Translations under genes and position numbers: made by a program
The notes under the pieces: model-generated
Told to the model about the DNA's origin: nothing
The model's database searches: none
The model's input: the letters and a program-made list of their open reading frames with translations, nothing else
In this document: piece by piece, positions 7,863 through 15,673 of the stretch
How positions within the stretch are numbered: position 1 is the stretch's first letter
Layout: the number at the start of each line of letters is the position of its first letter
NCBI RefSeq assembly: GCF_003289645.1
Contig: NZ_QLYX01000004.1
Coordinates: 310,001-374,000, forward strand
DNA length: 64,000 bases
Direction: 5' to 3'
Source: Actinomadura craniellae
GTDB lineage: Bacteria; Actinomycetota; Actinomycetes; Streptosporangiales; Streptosporangiaceae

Positions 7863-8612
7863 ATGAACGGGATCGACATCCGGCGGGCGGACGAGCGGTT
7901 CACCACGAAGATCGGATGGCTGGACTCCAAACACTCGTTCTCGTTCGGGCGGCACCACGACCCACGCAACGTCCACCACGGGCTGCTGCTGGTCAACAAC
8001 GACGACACCGTGGCACCCGGCACCGGCTTCGACACGCACCCGCACCAGGACATGGAGATCGTCACCTGGGTGCTGCGCGGATCGCTGGTGCACCAGGACT
8101 CCGCGGGGCACAACGGCGTGATCTACCCCGGGCTGGCCCAGCGGATGAGCGCCGGCACCGGCATCCTGCACTCGGAGAAGAACGACTCGTGGCGGCTCCA
8201 GGGCGAGGAGCACACCGACCCCGTGCACTTCGTCCAGATGTGGGTGGTGCCGGACGAGGCCGGGATCGAGCCCGGCTACGAGCAACTGGAGATCGACGCC
8301 GAACTCCTCGGCGGCGGCCTGGTCACCGTCGCCTCCGGGATGCCCGAGCACCGGAACGCCACCGCCATCCGGATCAAGAACAGGTACGCCGCGCTGCACG
8401 TGGCCCGGCTCCAGCCCGGCCAGAGCGTCACGCTGCCCGACGCGCCCCTCCTGCACCTGTTCGTCCCGCGGGGCGCGGCCGACCTGGAGGGCGCCGGCAC
8501 GCTGCACGAGGGCGACGCGGTCCGCTTCACCGGCACCGGCGGCCACCGCGTCACCGCCACCGACCCCGCCGAGATCCTGGTCTGGGAAATGCACGCCACC
8601 CTCGCCGCCTGA
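7863..8612 (+). CDS. Pirin-family bicupin protein
   Basis: A 249-residue bicupin of the pirin family. The N-terminal cupin carries the metal ligands H59 and H61 (FDTHPHQDMEIVTWVL), H103 and E105 (ILHSE), as in YhhW-type pirins with quercetinase activity. Physiological substrate unknown; some pirins act as redox-linked regulators. ATG at 7863 follows GGGAGGA. Single gene with its own promoter region. Confidence 0.9.
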   Translation: MNGIDIRRADERFTTKIGWLDSKHSFSFGRHHDPRNVHHGLLLVNNDDTVAPGTGFDTHPHQDMEIVTWVLRGSLVHQDSAGHNGVIYPGLAQRMSAGTGILHSEKNDSWRLQGEEHTDPVHFVQMWVVPDEAGIEPGYEQLEIDAELLGGGLVTVASGMPEHRNATAIRIKNRYAALHVARLQPGQSVTLPDAPLLHLFVPRGAADLEGAGTLHEGDAVRFTGTGGHRVTATDPAEILVWEMHATLAA

Positions 8613-8791
8613 CCGAACGGGTCCCGCGAGGGAAGTGCGGCGAACAACAGCCCCACCTCGGACGTCGCGCCCCAGGCTGGCAACGTTCCACATCTCCCCC
8701 CCCCGGTATCGACAGTCAGTTTCCAGAAAGTACCGGTCCGTAACCACCAAGCCCTCCGCCAAGCTGGCCCCCATGAGGAAGAGGGGGCAGG

Positions 8792-9391
8792 ATGGGAACC
8801 ATGACCATCGGGCAGGCCGAGTCTCGGCGGCATCCGCTGACCGTGGACGATCTGGCGCGGACGCCGGACGACGGGAAGCGCTACGAACTCGTGGACGGGC
8901 GGCTTGACGTGTCCCCGGCCCCGATGTACCCGCATACGCTCATCGAGTCCCGGCTGATGATCCATCTGGGCGTCTCCGCCCCCGAGGAGTTCACGGTCCT
9001 CACCGGGCCGGGGATCAACTTCAACGCCGACCGGACGCACCACCGCATACCCGACGTCGCCGTGATCCGCACCGAAGACGGGGAGCCTCCCTATCTCACC
9101 CGGCCGCCGCTGCTGGCGGTCGAGGTGGTCTCGCCCGAGAGCGTCTTCCGCGACCACCACGTCAAGGCGCGGGAGTACGCCGAGTTCGGCATCCCGTCCT
9201 ACTGGATCATCAACCCGTCCGCGGAGAAGCCGGGCCTGCTCGAAATGCGGCTGGACGACGGCGGGTACCGCGAGTCCGCCCAGGTCTTCGGCCAGGACGT
9301 GTTCGAGACCGACGTCCCCTTCCCGATCGCGATCGTCCCGCACTGGCTGATCGCTCCCGGTCCGTGGAAGGCGCGTATCGCGGGTGGGTGA
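8792..9391 (+). CDS. Uma2-family (DUF820) PD-(D/E)XK nuclease-like protein
   Basis: A 199-residue protein of the Uma2/DUF820 family: RYELVDGRL (about 30-38), HHRIPDVAVI with the acidic D88, LLAVEVVSPES with E111, and KAREYAEFGIPSYWIIN with K125. This is the restriction-endonuclease-like core, with intact acidic residues. The family is expanded in cyanobacteria and actinomycetes and its function is poorly known; some members sit in mobile elements. ATG at 8792 (or 8801) follows a GGGGGCAGG stretch. It converges on the protease locus across a strong hairpin. Confidence 0.85.
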   Translation: MGTMTIGQAESRRHPLTVDDLARTPDDGKRYELVDGRLDVSPAPMYPHTLIESRLMIHLGVSAPEEFTVLTGPGINFNADRTHHRIPDVAVIRTEDGEPPYLTRPPLLAVEVVSPESVFRDHHVKAREYAEFGIPSYWIINPSAEKPGLLEMRLDDGGYRESAQVFGQDVFETDVPFPIAIVPHWLIAPGPWKARIAGG

Positions 9392-9416
9392 CCGGGCGAT
9401 CCCGCGAACCGTCCAC

Positions 9417-9453
9417 GTCACCGGCCGGTCGGGGCGTCCTCCCGGCCGGTGAC
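9417..9453. terminator. 12-bp perfect hairpin between convergent genes
   Basis: Arms at 9417-9428 (GTCACCGGCCGG) and 9442-9453 with a 13-base loop, lying exactly between two convergent stops. Probable bidirectional terminator. Confidence 0.6.
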
Positions 9454-9459
9454 GCGCTT

Positions 9460-9705
9460 TCACGGTGGCGGCCGGTCCTCCTCGGAGTAGGCGTCGACCG
9501 GGCCGCCCGACTCGCGGACCCGGACGGCGACGCCGTGGAGCCGTTCCGGCAGCCGCACCGCGCCCGCCGTGCCGGTCACCCAGACATCGACCGTCGGCTC
9601 TCCGCCGCTCTCGCCCTGGCCGACCGAGACGACCTCGGAGATCTCGTCCATCCACCGGGTCGCCTCGGCGAGCGCCCTGTCCACGTCCTTCTCGCTTCCG
9701 GACAT
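9460..9705 (-). CDS. Small protein resembling the N-terminal domain of the adjacent protease
   Basis: An 81-residue protein starting 10 bases after the stop of the trypsin-like protease gene, same strand. Its pattern, a helix then EVVSVGQGES, VDVWVTGTA, RLPERLHGVAVRV, matches the protease N-terminal region (helix, RVVGVALGYK, VTVLVDVKMP, RIPAKIGDAI) in order and spacing of hydrophobic strands. I infer a free-standing copy of the same domain, perhaps a pro-domain-like modulator. No characterised family known to me. Confidence 0.6.
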   Translation of the reverse strand: MSGSEKDVDRALAEATRWMDEISEVVSVGQGESGGEPTVDVWVTGTAGAVRLPERLHGVAVRVRESGGPVDAYSEEDRPPP

Positions 9706-9715
9706 CGGCGCGCGG

Positions 9716-10855
9716 CTACTCCGCCACCTTGATTCCCAGGAGTTCCTGGACCGGCACGATCGGGTTGATGATCGTCGCGGCGGGCGAGCCGGCGAAGAGC
9801 AGGCCGACCGCGCGCTCGTCCAGGTCGGCGACGATGCTGCCGGAGTCGCCGGGCGCGCTCATGTTGCCGGCCTGGATCTGCCCGGTGAACCGGGCGACCC
9901 GGCCGCCGCCGTAGTTGACGTCGACGGTCGCGTTGATGTTCATCACGGTGCCGGTGGTGTAGTTCGTGGTCCGGCCGCACTTCTGCAGGGTGAGGCCGAC
10001 GGCGGGCGTGGTGTTCAGCCCCTTGAGGTTCCCGACCCAGTAGACCCTGCGGTCGAGGTCCTCGAAGTCGCCCTCGGCCACCGCGGCGTCCACCAGGTTC
10101 AGCGGCACGGGCTGGCCGGACTGGATGAACCTGATCGGCACGAACCGGCTGAGCCGGGCGACGACGTCGCCGGGGAAGGTCCCGCCGTCCGCCGGCCCCG
10201 GCTGCAGGATCGGGTCGCCGATGGACGCGTTGTTGGAGTTCGCCAGCACGTGGTTGTTGCTGAGCATGTAGTAGCGCTGCGGGATGCCGGGTGAGGCCGC
10301 CGCGTCGTAGACGCAGGTGCCGAGGGTCCCGGCGGTGATGTTGACGTGCCCGACGCTGACGCCGCCGTGGGCCGGCCGGATCCGCTTGGTCAGCCGGAAG
10401 GGCCCCACGTGCTCCAGCGCCGGCAGTGACCTGTCGTCGACCCGTACCGCGTGGACGGCGCCGTTCTGGACGACGGTCATCCCCAGGTCGCCCGAGGTGA
10501 CCAGCGGCCCCTGCGGTAGCTGAGATACTCCCTGGAAGGTGGGCGGGGCGACCAGTTGCCCGGCCCCGGTGGTGGTGAGCGGGGCGCCGGCCTGCAGGAC
10601 GCCCACCTCCTGGACGTCGGTGATGGCGTCGCCGATCTTCGCCGGGATTCGCTCCTCTGAGGTGAGGGCGTCCTTGGGCATTTTGACGTCCACCAGAACG
10701 GTGACCGCCTTCTTACCGGTGCTTTCCCCGCTGGTGTGTTTGTATCCGAGCGCAACGCCGACGACGCGTTGCCTGGCCAGCAGCTTCTCCTGTTCGCGGT
10801 ACTGGATGTTGGCCAGTTCCACGAATTCCTTCGGCAGTTGGTCCTCCGCCCGCAT
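9716..10855 (-). CDS. Trypsin-like serine protease without export signal
   Basis: A 379-residue protein. Residues 1-90 form an accessory domain; a chymotrypsin-fold region follows with the triad His202 (MLSNNHVLA), Asp256 (NLVDAAVAE) and Ser338 (APGDSGSIV). The GDSGS active site and absence of a signal peptide recall intracellular trypsin-like proteins such as plant NAL1. The start chosen is ATG at 10855, which has AAGGGGAAACC before it; an upstream in-frame start would add 35 residues of unlike composition. The downstream 81-residue gene repeats the N-terminal domain and is probably in the same transcript. Substrate unknown. Confidence 0.85.
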   Translation of the reverse strand: MRAEDQLPKEFVELANIQYREQEKLLARQRVVGVALGYKHTSGESTGKKAVTVLVDVKMPKDALTSEERIPAKIGDAITDVQEVGVLQAGAPLTTTGAGQLVAPPTFQGVSQLPQGPLVTSGDLGMTVVQNGAVHAVRVDDRSLPALEHVGPFRLTKRIRPAHGGVSVGHVNITAGTLGTCVYDAAASPGIPQRYYMLSNNHVLANSNNASIGDPILQPGPADGGTFPGDVVARLSRFVPIRFIQSGQPVPLNLVDAAVAEGDFEDLDRRVYWVGNLKGLNTTPAVGLTLQKCGRTTNYTTGTVMNINATVDVNYGGGRVARFTGQIQAGNMSAPGDSGSIVADLDERAVGLLFAGSPAATIINPIVPVQELLGIKVAE

Positions 10856-11096
10856 GGTTTCCCCTTCGTCACGAAGCCAAGAATTAGAGAATTCCGAATA
10901 GACGGATCTTCTCCCCCCGCATCGACTCGTCCCCATGCCTTTCCCCCAAAAAACCGACAAGCAATAAGATTTGCGCTTGCATTACTAAGTCGGAATTTTC
11001 GGGAACGAGCTACTACCTGGCTGGTGCCCGGAACCCCGCGGCCGGGACTCCGGGCACCGCACGTTCGCGAACTTCGCCCGCGGGCTCGCCGCCCCG

Positions 11097-12680
11097 TCAG
11101 AGCCTGACGGCCCCCGGCCGGCGGTCTTCGACCACGAACGAGGCGAACGTCGTGGCGCGCGCGTCGGCGCGGCTGACCGTCGGCACCATCCGCAGGTCCG
11201 TCCGCCACCGGTGCTGGTCCAGCTTGCAGGTGACGTAACCGCGGCGGTCGCCGTCGAAGAACTTGATGTGCGGGTTCCACTTGATCATCGGCCCGTAGTA
11301 GGGGCCGTAGACCTCCCCGTCGCCGTTGGTGCTGATGGAGGTGCCGACGAACTCCGTGGCCACGACCCGGGAGTCGGGGTCGTCGAAGTCGCTCTTGATG
11401 TCGTTGACGAAGGTCGAGTGCCAGTCGCCGGCGACCAGCACGGGGTTGCGCACCCTGGCCGAGGTGAACGTGTCGGTGATGGCCCTGCGCGAGGCCGGGT
11501 AGCCGTCCCACGCGTCGTGCCAGATGATGTCGCCGGTCGGGCCGTCGTGGTCCAGGCGGGCCATCATCACGCTCGTGGCGATGACGTTCCAGCGGGCCTC
11601 CGACCGGCGCAGCCCGTCGAGCAGCCACCTCTCCTGCGTGGCGCCGAGCATGCTGCCCTTGGTCGGGTCGTTCCCGGCCTCGCACGCCGGCGCCTCGCCC
11701 CAGCCGCACGGCGGCGCGGTCCGGTACTGCCGGGTGTCCAGGACGTCGAGCTGGGCCAGGCGGCCCCAGGCGGACCGGCGGTAGAGCAGCAGCGAGCCAT
11801 CCTTGCGGGGCAGTGACCGGCGGCTCACGGGCTGGTGCTCGTACCACGCCTTGTACGCCGCCACCCGGTTCGCGGTCGCGCCGCCGTTCGCTCCCGCGTA
11901 GTCGTTCTGGACCTCGTGGTCGTCCCAGGTGACCAGCCACGGGAAGCGGGCGTGCACGCGCTGCAGGTCCGGGTCGGACTTGTACAGCGCGTACTGCATC
12001 CGCCAGCGGTCGAGGTCCAGCGGGCCCTCGCGCAGCACGTCCGGCGTCGGGGTCCTGCGCAGGCCGCCGTCCGCCGGGATGCCGTACTCGTACACGTAGT
12101 CGCCGAGGTGGACGACGAGGTCGAGGTCCTCCTCGGCCATGTTGCGGTAGGCCGAGTAGAAACCGTGCGACCAGTCCTGGCAGGAGGCGAACGCGAAGCT
12201 GAGCGACCCGAGCGGGCCGTGCTCGCGCGGCGCGGTCCGGGTGCGTCCCACGGTCGAGACGTCGCCGCGGTAGCGGAACCGGTAATGGTACTCCCGGCCC
12301 GGTTCCAGGCCCTCGACCTCAACATGCACCGAGTGCGCCAGTTCGGGCAGGGCCGACACCGTGCCGCGCCTGACGACCCGCCGCATGCCCGGGTCCAGCG
12401 CGACCTGCCAGTCGACCGGTACCGGACGGCTCGGCATACCGCCGTCCGGGCTGAACAGTTCGGGCACGAGCCGGGTCCACAGCACCACGCCCCCGGGCGT
12501 CGGGTCACCCGAGGCGACACCGAGCTTGAAGGGGTACTCGCCGCCCCGGACGCGCGGTGCCGCCAGGGCGTCGCCCTCCAGGGGCACCTGGCTGAGGGCC
12601 GCCAGCCCGGCCACCGTTCCGATGCCGCCGAGGAAGCGGCGGCGGTCCAGGCCGGACCGGCCAGGGAAGTTCACAGTCAT
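11097..12680 (-). CDS. phoD: PhoD-like alkaline phosphatase D, Tat-exported
   Basis: A 527-residue PhoD-family metallophosphoesterase. The N-terminus has a Tat signal (GLDRRRFLGG, then a hydrophobic stretch ending near DALAAPRV). The N-terminal PhoD domain (FKLGVASGDPTPGGVVLWTR) and the catalytic domain with metal-binding motifs (FAFASCQDW, VVHLGDYVYEYG, TWDDHEVQNDY, AGDWHSTFVND) are complete. It should hydrolyse phosphomono- or diesters outside the cell to recover phosphate. ATG at 12680 directly precedes the Tat motif; a longer frame upstream is not needed. I could not find a convincing PHO box. Confidence 0.92.
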   Translation of the reverse strand: MTVNFPGRSGLDRRRFLGGIGTVAGLAALSQVPLEGDALAAPRVRGGEYPFKLGVASGDPTPGGVVLWTRLVPELFSPDGGMPSRPVPVDWQVALDPGMRRVVRRGTVSALPELAHSVHVEVEGLEPGREYHYRFRYRGDVSTVGRTRTAPREHGPLGSLSFAFASCQDWSHGFYSAYRNMAEEDLDLVVHLGDYVYEYGIPADGGLRRTPTPDVLREGPLDLDRWRMQYALYKSDPDLQRVHARFPWLVTWDDHEVQNDYAGANGGATANRVAAYKAWYEHQPVSRRSLPRKDGSLLLYRRSAWGRLAQLDVLDTRQYRTAPPCGWGEAPACEAGNDPTKGSMLGATQERWLLDGLRRSEARWNVIATSVMMARLDHDGPTGDIIWHDAWDGYPASRRAITDTFTSARVRNPVLVAGDWHSTFVNDIKSDFDDPDSRVVATEFVGTSISTNGDGEVYGPYYGPMIKWNPHIKFFDGDRRGYVTCKLDQHRWRTDLRMVPTVSRADARATTFASFVVEDRRPGAVRL

Positions 12681-12800
12681 GGCCGCCAGATGACCGGCCC
12701 GCGCCGAACACCCGGCATCCCTGACGTAACGGCCGGCCGAAAACAGGAGGGACGGACGCCGAAGCGCACATCCCCGCATCCGGTCGGCGCGCGACCGGGT

Positions 12801-13322
12801 TCACGTGGTGAGATCGCGCAGTTCCGCGAGCACCTGCTCCCAGGGCGGCACGCGCCCCTGCGGCCCGGCGGGGTCGAACAGCACCCGCACGCCCATCGAC
12901 CGCAGCACGTCCAGGTTCCGGCCGAAGGCCACATGCCGGGCCAGCCCGTCATTGGTCTGGGGTACGGCCAGGACCGGCACACCGAGGCCCGTCTGCTCAC
13001 ACAGCAGCGCGGTCGCGAACGTGTCGGCGATCCCCGCCGCCCACTTGTTGACCGTGTTGAACGTCGCCGGAGCCACCACCACCGCGTCGGCGGGCGGCAG
13101 TTCCTTCGGCTGCCACGGCAACCGGAACTCGCTGCGCACCGGCCCGCCGGTCAGCGAGGCCAGCGAGTTGACGTCCACGAACCGCCGTCCCAGCGGGGAC
13201 ACGACCGCGAACACCCGCCAGCCCGCGGACTGCGCCAGCCGGATGAACCCCGCCACCTCGGCGGCCGCCGGCGCGGCGCACACGATGACGTAGAGGACCC
13301 GCCGAGCCTCGTCGTCTGCCAC
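12801..13322 (-). CDS. HFCD-family flavoprotein (paralogue of the one at 24.8 kb)
   Basis: A 173-residue Rossmann-like flavoprotein of the homo-oligomeric flavin-containing Cys decarboxylase type (EpiD, PPC decarboxylase, UbiX/Pad1). The substrate clamp motif PASANT appears as APATFNTVNKWAAGIADTF. The N-terminal loop reads YVIVCAAPAAAEV, not the usual GSIAA-type loop, so its chemistry is uncertain. The start is set to GTG at 13322 because it aligns with the GTG of the close paralogue at 24781-25305 and has a TACGCT -10 box six bases upstream (leaderless). Divergent from a histidine phosphatase gene. About three quarters of residues match the paralogue by eye. Confidence 0.75.
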   Translation of the reverse strand: MADDEARRVLYVIVCAAPAAAEVAGFIRLAQSAGWRVFAVVSPLGRRFVDVNSLASLTGGPVRSEFRLPWQPKELPPADAVVVAPATFNTVNKWAAGIADTFATALLCEQTGLGVPVLAVPQTNDGLARHVAFGRNLDVLRSMGVRVLFDPAGPQGRVPPWEQVLAELRDLTT

Positions 13323-13328
13323 GCCAAG

Positions 13329-13334
13329 AGCGTA
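13329..13334 (-). promoter_or_regulatory. -10 box TACGCT, leaderless start of the flavoprotein gene
   Basis: TANNNT hexamer ending six bases before GTG 13322; no ribosome site present, as expected for a leaderless mRNA. Confidence 0.5.
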
Positions 13335-13426
13335 GACACCATTCATCCTGATAGGTGAACGGGACCCGGCACTCCAAGGGCGCGACGGGCTTCCGCGACG
13401 CGGTTCCCGCGTGCCAGCCTGTCGGC

Positions 13427-14122
13427 ATGATCAAGGTGCGGCGGGTGTGGCTGATCCGGCACGGGCAGAGCGAGTCGAACGCGGGGCTGCCGACGAACGG
13501 GCCGGGGGCGTCCCCGCTCACGGCGCTCGGACGGGAGCAGGCGGCACGGACGGCCGCGGCCTTCACCGCACCGCCCGACCTCATCGTCGGCTCGCCGTTC
13601 GTCCGCGCGCGGCAGACCGCCGAGGCGACCGTCCAGCGGTTTCCCGAGGTGCCGTACGAGGAGTGGCCCGTGCAGGAGTTCACCTACCTGGGCAGGCTGC
13701 ACGGGCCGCAGACCACGACGCAGCAGCGGCGGCCCCTCGCCGAGGCCTACTGGGAACGGACCGATCCCACCTATGTCAACGGCGGCGACGGCGAGACCTT
13801 CGCCGCGCTCGTCACCCGCGTCCACGCCTTCCTGGACCGGCTCGCCGACCGCCCCGAGGACGGCCTGATCGCGGTGTTCACGCACGGCATCTTCATGAAG
13901 GCCGTGATCTGGTCGCTGTTCGCCGGGGCCACCGACCCCGACACCGCGGCGATGCGCGGCTTCCGCCGGTTCAACGGCACGTGCGACATCCCCAACTGCG
14001 CCGTCACCGAACTGTGGCGGCCGAGCGGGCCGTACGGGTTCCGCGTCGTCGGCGGCGGGACGATGCACCTGGCGGAGACGGCCACCGTCCAGGGGGCTGC
14101 TTCCTCCGCCGCCTTGGACTAG
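13427..14122 (+). CDS. Histidine phosphatase family protein
   Basis: A 231-residue phosphoglycerate-mutase-like protein. The catalytic motif is LIRHGQSESN with phospho-accepting His12; a second His lies in FTHGIFMK, and the arginine-bearing loop is SPFVRARQT. It belongs to the broad branch of small-molecule or protein phosphatases; substrate unknown. ATG at 13427 is chosen because the conserved strand begins at residue 4. A hairpin with flanking A-tract lies about 65 bases after the stop. Confidence 0.88.
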   Translation: MIKVRRVWLIRHGQSESNAGLPTNGPGASPLTALGREQAARTAAAFTAPPDLIVGSPFVRARQTAEATVQRFPEVPYEEWPVQEFTYLGRLHGPQTTTQQRRPLAEAYWERTDPTYVNGGDGETFAALVTRVHAFLDRLADRPEDGLIAVFTHGIFMKAVIWSLFAGATDPDTAAMRGFRRFNGTCDIPNCAVTELWRPSGPYGFRVVGGGTMHLAETATVQGAASSAALD

Positions 14123-14187
14123 GCGGAGCCCACCGGCGGCGCCGGTTTCGCGAGGAGGTCGCCCGCGCACAGCGGACAATAAAAAAG

Positions 14188-14213
14188 GGAAAGGGGCGTA
14201 CTCGCTCCTTTCC
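14188..14213. terminator. 11-bp hairpin with one mismatch and flanking A-tract
   Basis: GGAAAGGGGCG (14188-14198), loop TACT, CGCTCCTTTCC (14203-14213), with AAAAAA just before it (14181-14186). It separates the phosphatase gene from the RAE-controlled genes. Confidence 0.55.
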
Positions 14214-14234
14214 ACTCTTAACTTATAGCGCACC

Positions 14235-14257
14235 GGGGGGCTTGCGGCAAGACCCCC
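14235..14257. promoter_or_regulatory. Rifamycin-associated element (RAE)-like inverted repeat
   Basis: The sequence GGGGCTTGCGGCAAGACCCC (14237-14256) is an inverted repeat with CTTG/CAAG inner arms around CGG and G/C-run outer arms (14235-14239, 14253-14257). It matches, as I recall it, the RAE consensus found upstream of rifamycin-inducible resistance genes (rgt, rph, arr, helR) in actinomycetes. It lies 58 bases before a glycosyltransferase start, with an AT-rich TTATAG just upstream (14223-14228) that may be the -10. The match and the identities of the next two genes support each other. Confidence 0.8.
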
Positions 14258-14314
14258 GTCGTGCCGCAGAATCGTCGGCCTAGGGCCGGAGCCTGCGGAA
14301 ACGGGGGATGCGAA

Positions 14315-15550
14315 GTGCGGGTGTTGTTGTCGACGTACGGGTCGCGCGGGGACGTCGAGCCACTGGTGGGACTCGCGGTGCGGTTGCGGGAACTCGGCGC
14401 GGAGGTGCGGATGTGCGCGCCGCCGGACGAGGACTTCGCCCAGCGGCTGGCCGGTGTCGGCGTGCCGCTGGTGCCGGTCGGCCGGTCGGCGCGCGCGCTG
14501 ACGACCGGGGCGCCGCCACCGTCGTCCCTGCCGCAGCGCGCGGCCGAATTGATCGCCGGCCAGCTCGACGCGGTCACCGCGGCCGCCGAGGGATGCGACG
14601 CGCTGGTGGCGACCGGCGTGCTACCGGCCGTGGCCGGCGCGCGGTCGGTGGCCGAGAAACTGGGCATCCGCTCCGTGTCCGTGACCTTCCAGCAACTCAC
14701 CCTGCCGTCGCCGCACCACCCGCCGCTGGCGTATCCAGGCCGGCCGTTCCCGCCGGAGGTGACCGACAACCGGGTGCTGTGGGACCTGGACGCCCAGAGC
14801 ATCAACGCGCTGTTCGGCGCGGCGCTCAACACCAACCGGGCGTCGATCGGCCTGCCACCGGTGGACGACGTCCGCGGCTACGCCATCGGCGACCGGCCGT
14901 TGCTGGCGACGGACCCCGTCCTGGATCCGTGGCGGGAGACGCCGGACCTCGACGTCGTCCAGACCGGCGCGTGGGTCCTGCCCGACGTCCGCCCGCTCCC
15001 GGACGAGCTGACGGCGTTCCTGGACGCCGGCACACCACCGGTGTACGTGGGCTTCGGCAGCATGCCCATGCACGCCGCGCCGGACGTCGCCCGGGTGGCC
15101 GTCGAGGCGATCCAGGCGCAGGGCCGCCGCGCGGTCATGTCCCGCGGCTGGGCCGATCTGGCCCCGGTCGACGGCCGGGACGACTGCTTCGTCGTCGGCG
15201 AGGTCAACCAGCAGGCACTGTTCGCCCGGGTGGCCGCCGTCGTGCACCACGGCGGCGCGGGCACCACCATGACGGCCGCCCGGGCCGGCGCGGCCCAGGT
15301 GGTGGTGCCCCAGGCGACGGACCAGCCGTACTGGGCCGGCCGGGTGGCCGACCTGGGCATCGGCGCGGCGCACGACGGCCCGGTCCCGACCACCGAGTCC
15401 CTGTCGGCCGCGCTCGGGACGGCCCTGGCCGCCGAGACCCGCGCGCGGGCGACCGCCGTGGCCGGCACGCTCCGCACCGACGGGGCGACAGTGGCCGCGA
15501 AGCTGCTGGCCGACGCGATCAGCCGGGGAAGGCCGCCGGTGTCCGTGTGA
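14315..15550 (+). CDS. rgt: Macrolide-type glycosyltransferase, probable rifamycin glycosyltransferase
   Basis: A 411-residue GT-B enzyme of the erythromycin-type UDP/dTDP-sugar glycosyltransferase group. The N-terminal acceptor domain opens with VRVLLSTYGSRGDVEPLVGL; the C-terminal nucleotide-sugar site is VVHHGGAGTTMTAARAG with PQATDQPYWA. The RAE-like repeat 58 bases upstream and the HelR-like gene downstream suggest the role described for Rgt: glycosylating rifamycins at an ansa-chain hydroxyl. GTG at 14315 follows GGGGGATG. By sequence alone, a macrolide- or other natural-product glycosyltransferase remains possible. Confidence 0.8.
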   Translation: MRVLLSTYGSRGDVEPLVGLAVRLRELGAEVRMCAPPDEDFAQRLAGVGVPLVPVGRSARALTTGAPPPSSLPQRAAELIAGQLDAVTAAAEGCDALVATGVLPAVAGARSVAEKLGIRSVSVTFQQLTLPSPHHPPLAYPGRPFPPEVTDNRVLWDLDAQSINALFGAALNTNRASIGLPPVDDVRGYAIGDRPLLATDPVLDPWRETPDLDVVQTGAWVLPDVRPLPDELTAFLDAGTPPVYVGFGSMPMHAAPDVARVAVEAIQAQGRRAVMSRGWADLAPVDGRDDCFVVGEVNQQALFARVAAVVHHGGAGTTMTAARAGAAQVVVPQATDQPYWAGRVADLGIGAAHDGPVPTTESLSAALGTALAAETRARATAVAGTLRTDGATVAAKLLADAISRGRPPVSV

Positions 15551-15673
15551 ACACCGGACCGGGACCCGAACCTGCGGGCCCGGCGCTCTGGACCGGCCAT
15601 GGTCCACGTCCCGTCCCGGCCCCCGGCCCGGACGCCCTGCCGCACGCACAGACCTCACCTTGGAGCTGACGCC

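Noticed and set aside
12681-12800. PHO box upstream of phoD
   Set aside because: Only one GGTTCAC-like heptamer is present, at the end of the next gene; no tandem repeat.
14235-14257. Reading the RAE dyad as a terminator for the upstream phosphatase gene
   Set aside because: A better hairpin with A-tract lies at 14188-14213, and the dyad has the specific CTTG-CGG-CAAG core.
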